Shown here in pieces: positions 32,940 to 34,741 of a stretch of DNA of 34,741 nt. The notes below the pieces were generated by a model that saw only the letters and a list, made by a program, of their open reading frames with translations, made no database searches and had not been told where the DNA came from. The translations under genes and the position numbers were made by a program. Numbering within the stretch: position 1 is the first letter of the stretch; every line of letters starts with the position of its first letter. The DNA is from Streptococcus sp. k-402 (GTDB taxonomy: Bacteria > Bacillota > Bacilli > Lactobacillales > Streptococcaceae): the NCBI RefSeq assembly GCF_013277515.1, contig NZ_VMNB01000017.1:1-34741 (forward strand). The letters are read 5' to 3'.

Positions 32940-33663
32940 AATATACGCAATATCTGATATACATGGATACTTGGATAAATTCATAGACGCTCTCAATAAA
33001 GTAAATTTAAACGTTCAAGATAATCGCCTATTTTTACTAGGAGATTATCTTGATAATGGACTTCAATCTTTTCAAGTCATTTCCAAAATAATCGAACTTG
33101 AGGAGGTTTATCCTAATCAAATTATTACTCTTCTAGGGAACCATGAAGAATGGTTTTATGATTGGTTGATTTTAGATAAGCCTACTGCTTCAGCATTTCC
33201 AGAAACAATAAAAAGCTTCTTCTCTCCAGAGGAATTGAACTATATTTTTAAATCGAATGCTAACAACTTTGAAACAGGTGTTAGAAATGAAATTAAAAAT
33301 AATATCAAATTCAACCCATTTATAAACTGGTTTAAAAAACGATATAGGGATGAACGCTATTATGAAACTGAAACCCAAATTTTTGTCCATGCTGGCATTG
33401 ATGAAGAAGCAGGAAAGCTTTGGAAAGAACTAACGAGTTCAGAGATATTTACAAACAAATTTCCTATTACCACTGGTAGATTTCATAAAGCTATTATTTC
33501 GGGCCATATTGCTTCTTGGGAAGTAGCTAAAGATAGAAGATACCTAGGTAAGATTTACTATGATAGTAAAAGTCATTACTTTATTGATGGAGATGTAACG
33601 AATAGCAAAACAATACCTGTTCTTTACTATGATACAATTACCCAAAAATATCACTTTCTATAA
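32932..33663 (+). CDS. PPP-type metallophosphoesterase
   Basis: A 243-aa phosphoesterase with D9 and H11 (SDIHG), D38 (GDYLDNG), N70-H71 (GNHEE), HAG (about 152-154) and SGH. The motif set is complete, so activity is likely; protein phosphatase, Ap4A hydrolase or other phosphoester substrates are all possible. The ATG lies within the last codons of the antitoxin-like gene, and its ribosome site is weak, so translation should depend on upstream ribosomes. Confidence 0.8.
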   Translation: MAKIYAISDIHGYLDKFIDALNKVNLNVQDNRLFLLGDYLDNGLQSFQVISKIIELEEVYPNQIITLLGNHEEWFYDWLILDKPTASAFPETIKSFFSPEELNYIFKSNANNFETGVRNEIKNNIKFNPFINWFKKRYRDERYYETETQIFVHAGIDEEAGKLWKELTSSEIFTNKFPITTGRFHKAIISGHIASWEVAKDRRYLGKIYYDSKSHYFIDGDVTNSKTIPVLYYDTITQKYHFL

Positions 33664-33737
33664 CTTTTAATCATGTGCTTTTATATGAAATTAGTAATTA
33701 TTAGTAACAATTCCAATAAATTTCTTATGACATAACA

Positions 33738-33767
33738 AAAAGACAAGGTTTCTAACCCTTGTCTTTT
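33738..33767. terminator. Element-borne bidirectional terminator
   Basis: An 11-bp stem (AAAAGACAAGG / CCTTGTCTTTT) with an 8-nt loop and T-runs in both directions. It can end phosphoesterase transcription on the plus strand and the tRNA operon on the minus strand. Confidence 0.8.
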
Positions 33768-33768
33768 C

Positions 33769-33826
33769 TACTATACCGGCGGCCGGGGTCGAACCGGCAC
33801 GTCCTTGCGGACACTGGATTTTGAGT
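33769..33826 (-). repeat. Right attachment site (attR) within tRNA-Leu
   Basis: Identical over 58 bp to 24352-24409. It provides the 3' half of the functional tRNA-Leu. Confidence 0.93.
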
Positions 33827-33857
33827 CCAGCGCGTCTGCCAATTCCGCCACGCCGGC
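33774..33857 (-). tRNA. tRNA-Leu(CAA)
   Basis: 84 nt with a long variable arm. The anticodon loop CTCAAAA lies between CTGGA and TCCAG. The acceptor is GCCGGCG / CGCCGGT (G1.U72). CCA is not encoded. It is the target of the integrated element. Confidence 0.95.
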
Positions 33858-33866
33858 AAATAGTAA

Positions 33867-33938
33867 CTGGGGTAGCTGGATTCGAACCAACGCATGAGGG
33901 AGTCAAAGTCCCTTGCCTTACCGCTTGGCTATACCCCA
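33867..33938 (-). tRNA. tRNA-Gln(UUG)
   Basis: 72 nt; acceptor TGGGGTA / TACCCCA with U1-A72 as is usual for tRNA-Gln; anticodon loop CTTTGAC between AGGGA and TCCCT. Confidence 0.95.
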
Positions 33939-33951
33939 ATAATATAAAATA

Positions 33952-34025
33952 GGCGAGTGATGGGGATCGAACCCACGCATGCCAGAGCCACAATCTGGTG
34001 TGTTAACCACTTCACCACACCCGCC
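33952..34025 (-). tRNA. tRNA-His(GUG)
   Basis: Anticodon loop TTGTGGC between CCAGA and TCTGG. It has the extra 5' G (G-1) opposite C73 required for histidine identity. Confidence 0.95.
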
Positions 34026-34038
34026 ATAATTCTATTAA

Positions 34039-34109
34039 CACGGGCAGTAGGAATTGAACCCACACTGAAGGTTTTGGAGACCTTAGTTCTACCTTTAAAC
34101 TATGCCCGT
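34039..34109 (-). tRNA. tRNA-Trp(CCA)
   Basis: 71 nt; acceptor ACGGGCA / TGCCCGT, discriminator G, anticodon loop CTCCAAA between AAGGT and ACCTT. Confidence 0.95.
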
Positions 34110-34113
34110 AAAA

Positions 34114-34194
34114 TGGAAGGGGAGGGATTCGAACCCCCGAACCCGAAGGAGCGGATTTACAGTCCGCCGCGTTTAGCCTCTTCGCTACCCTTCC
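34114..34194 (-). tRNA. tRNA-Tyr(GUA)
   Basis: 81 nt with a long variable arm; anticodon loop CTGTAAA between GCGGA and TCCGC; acceptor GGAAGGG / CCCTTCC. Confidence 0.95.
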
Positions 34195-34206
34195 AAAATA
34201 TATAAA

Positions 34207-34279
34207 TGGCGCGAGACGGAATCGAACCGCCGACACATGGAGCTTCAATCCATTGCTCTACCAACTGAGCTACCGAGCC
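34207..34279 (-). tRNA. tRNA-Phe(GAA)
   Basis: 73 nt; anticodon loop TTGAAGC between ATGGA and TCCAT. The acceptor GGCTCGG / TCGCGCC has an apparent U4-C69 mismatch. Confidence 0.93.
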
Positions 34280-34282
34280 TTA

Positions 34283-34356
<74 letters not shown>

Positions 34357-34366
34357 TTAATATAAA

Positions 34367-34456
34367 AGGAGGATGTGGGATTCGAACCCACGCACGCTTT
34401 TACACGCCTGACGGTTTTCAAGACCGTTCCCTTCAGCCGGACTTGGGTAATCCTCC
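34367..34456 (-). tRNA. tRNA-Ser(UGA)
   Basis: 90 nt with a long variable arm; anticodon loop CTTGAAA between ACGGT and ACCGT; acceptor GGAGGAT / ATCCTCC. The discriminator base reads U instead of the usual G. Confidence 0.94.
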
Positions 34457-34462
34457 AAAATA

Positions 34463-34534
34463 GTTTATACGGGAACAAGCCCGCGTCCTCTTAGTGAACA
34501 GATAATATTCCAATCCCCTAGTAATGGACTAAAC
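34463..34534 (-). pseudogene. Degenerate tRNA-Glu relic
   Basis: A 72-bp stretch of tRNA size between tRNA-Ser and tRNA-Ile, where related clusters carry tRNA-Glu. From the anticodon loop to the 3' end it keeps blocks of tRNA-Glu(UUC): TTCAC, CGGG and CCCGTA. The acceptor arms still pair (GTTTA / TAAAC). The T-loop is not canonical, the anticodon stem is broken, and U33 is lost, so normal function is unlikely. Confidence 0.5.
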
Positions 34535-34538
34535 ACTA

Positions 34539-34612
<74 letters not shown>

Positions 34613-34646
34613 AAGTTAAAAACTTGGTACAAAGAACAAAGTTCAA

Positions 34647-34717
34647 AGCGGGTGACGAGAATCGAACTCGCGACAACAGCTTGGAAGGCTGTAGTTTTAC
34701 CACTAAACTACACCCGC
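34647..34717 (-). tRNA. tRNA-Gly(UCC)
   Basis: 71 nt; anticodon loop CTTCCAA between ACAGC and GCTGT; acceptor GCGGGTG / CACCCGC. Confidence 0.95.
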
Positions 34718-34722
34718 TAAAA

Positions 34723-34741
34723 TGGGAGTTAACGGGATCGA
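34723..34741 (-). tRNA. Partial tRNA 3' end (probably Val)
   Basis: Only the end of the T-arm and the 3' acceptor strand (AACTCCC plus A73) are inside the window. The AACTCCC acceptor strand and the position before tRNA-Gly suggest tRNA-Val, but the anticodon is not visible. Confidence 0.6.

Larger units (their letters stand above)
24352..33826. mobile_element. IME-like integrative element in tRNA-Leu(CAA)
   Basis: The segment lies between identical 58-bp repeats, is visibly AT-richer than the flanks, and carries a tyrosine integrase, a DUF3173 protein, a HUH-type initiator/relaxase, an FtsK/TcpA-like ATPase and an origin-like structure. There is no VirB4, VirB6 or cell-wall hydrolase, so it cannot build its own conjugation pore. 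This is the layout described for streptococcal integrative mobilizable elements with rolling-circle-type relaxases. A third, decayed att copy at 32553-32609 shows it is composite. Excision between the perfect repeats would give a circle of about 9.4 kb. Confidence 0.87.

Overview
The window looks like chromosome from a mitis-group Streptococcus (S. mitis, S. oralis or S. pneumoniae kind). The evidence is the gene order ackA, comG operon, DUF1033, zinc alcohol dehydrogenase, nagA, tgt, pcp, marR, lysM, thrC; a BOX repeat, which is typical of pneumococcus and close relatives; a ComX box before comGA; and a tRNA cluster of the streptococcal order. Most chromosomal genes lie on the minus strand.

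Region 1 (1-24250) is core chromosome. It holds khpB(jag)/yidC/rnpA; ackA with a probable CcpA site; two SAM methyltransferases; the seven-gene comG operon for the competence pilus; DUF1033; a zinc alcohol dehydrogenase with an AdcR-like palindrome; nagA with a NagR-type operator; an OatA-like O-acyltransferase; tgt diverging from a DUF975 membrane protein whose mRNA looks leaderless; pcp; DUF1304 and marR with paired operators; an internally deleted BOX element; a secreted LysM/M15-like protein; HAD and MATE genes; thrC; and a glutamate-cysteine ligase-family gene.

Region 2 (24352-33826) is an AT-rich integrated element in the 3' half of tRNA-Leu(CAA), bounded by identical 58-bp direct repeats. 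Its backbone is a divergent control region, an FtsK/TcpA-like ATPase, a HUH rolling-circle initiator/relaxase preceded by a structured origin-like sequence, a DUF3173 protein and a tyrosine integrase. No mating-pore genes are present, so it resembles an integrative mobilizable element (IME) that would borrow a helper's conjugation pore. Its cargo is rich in predicted phosphohydrolases: a calcineurin-like phosphoesterase, a frameshifted relic of another, a single-domain RelA/SpoT-type hydrolase (small alarmone hydrolase) with a leaderless promoter, and a toxin-antitoxin-like pair of a ribbon-helix-helix protein and a second phosphoesterase. A decayed third copy of the tRNA-Leu end at 32553-32609 splits the element into an integrase-bearing part and a 1.2-kb satellite-like part.

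Region 3 (33774-34741) is a minus-strand tRNA cluster. In transcription order it reads [Val-like, partial], Gly, Ile, (degenerate Glu), Ser, fMet, Phe, Tyr, Trp, His, Gln, Leu. The element supplies both a replacement 3' end and a replacement terminator for this operon.
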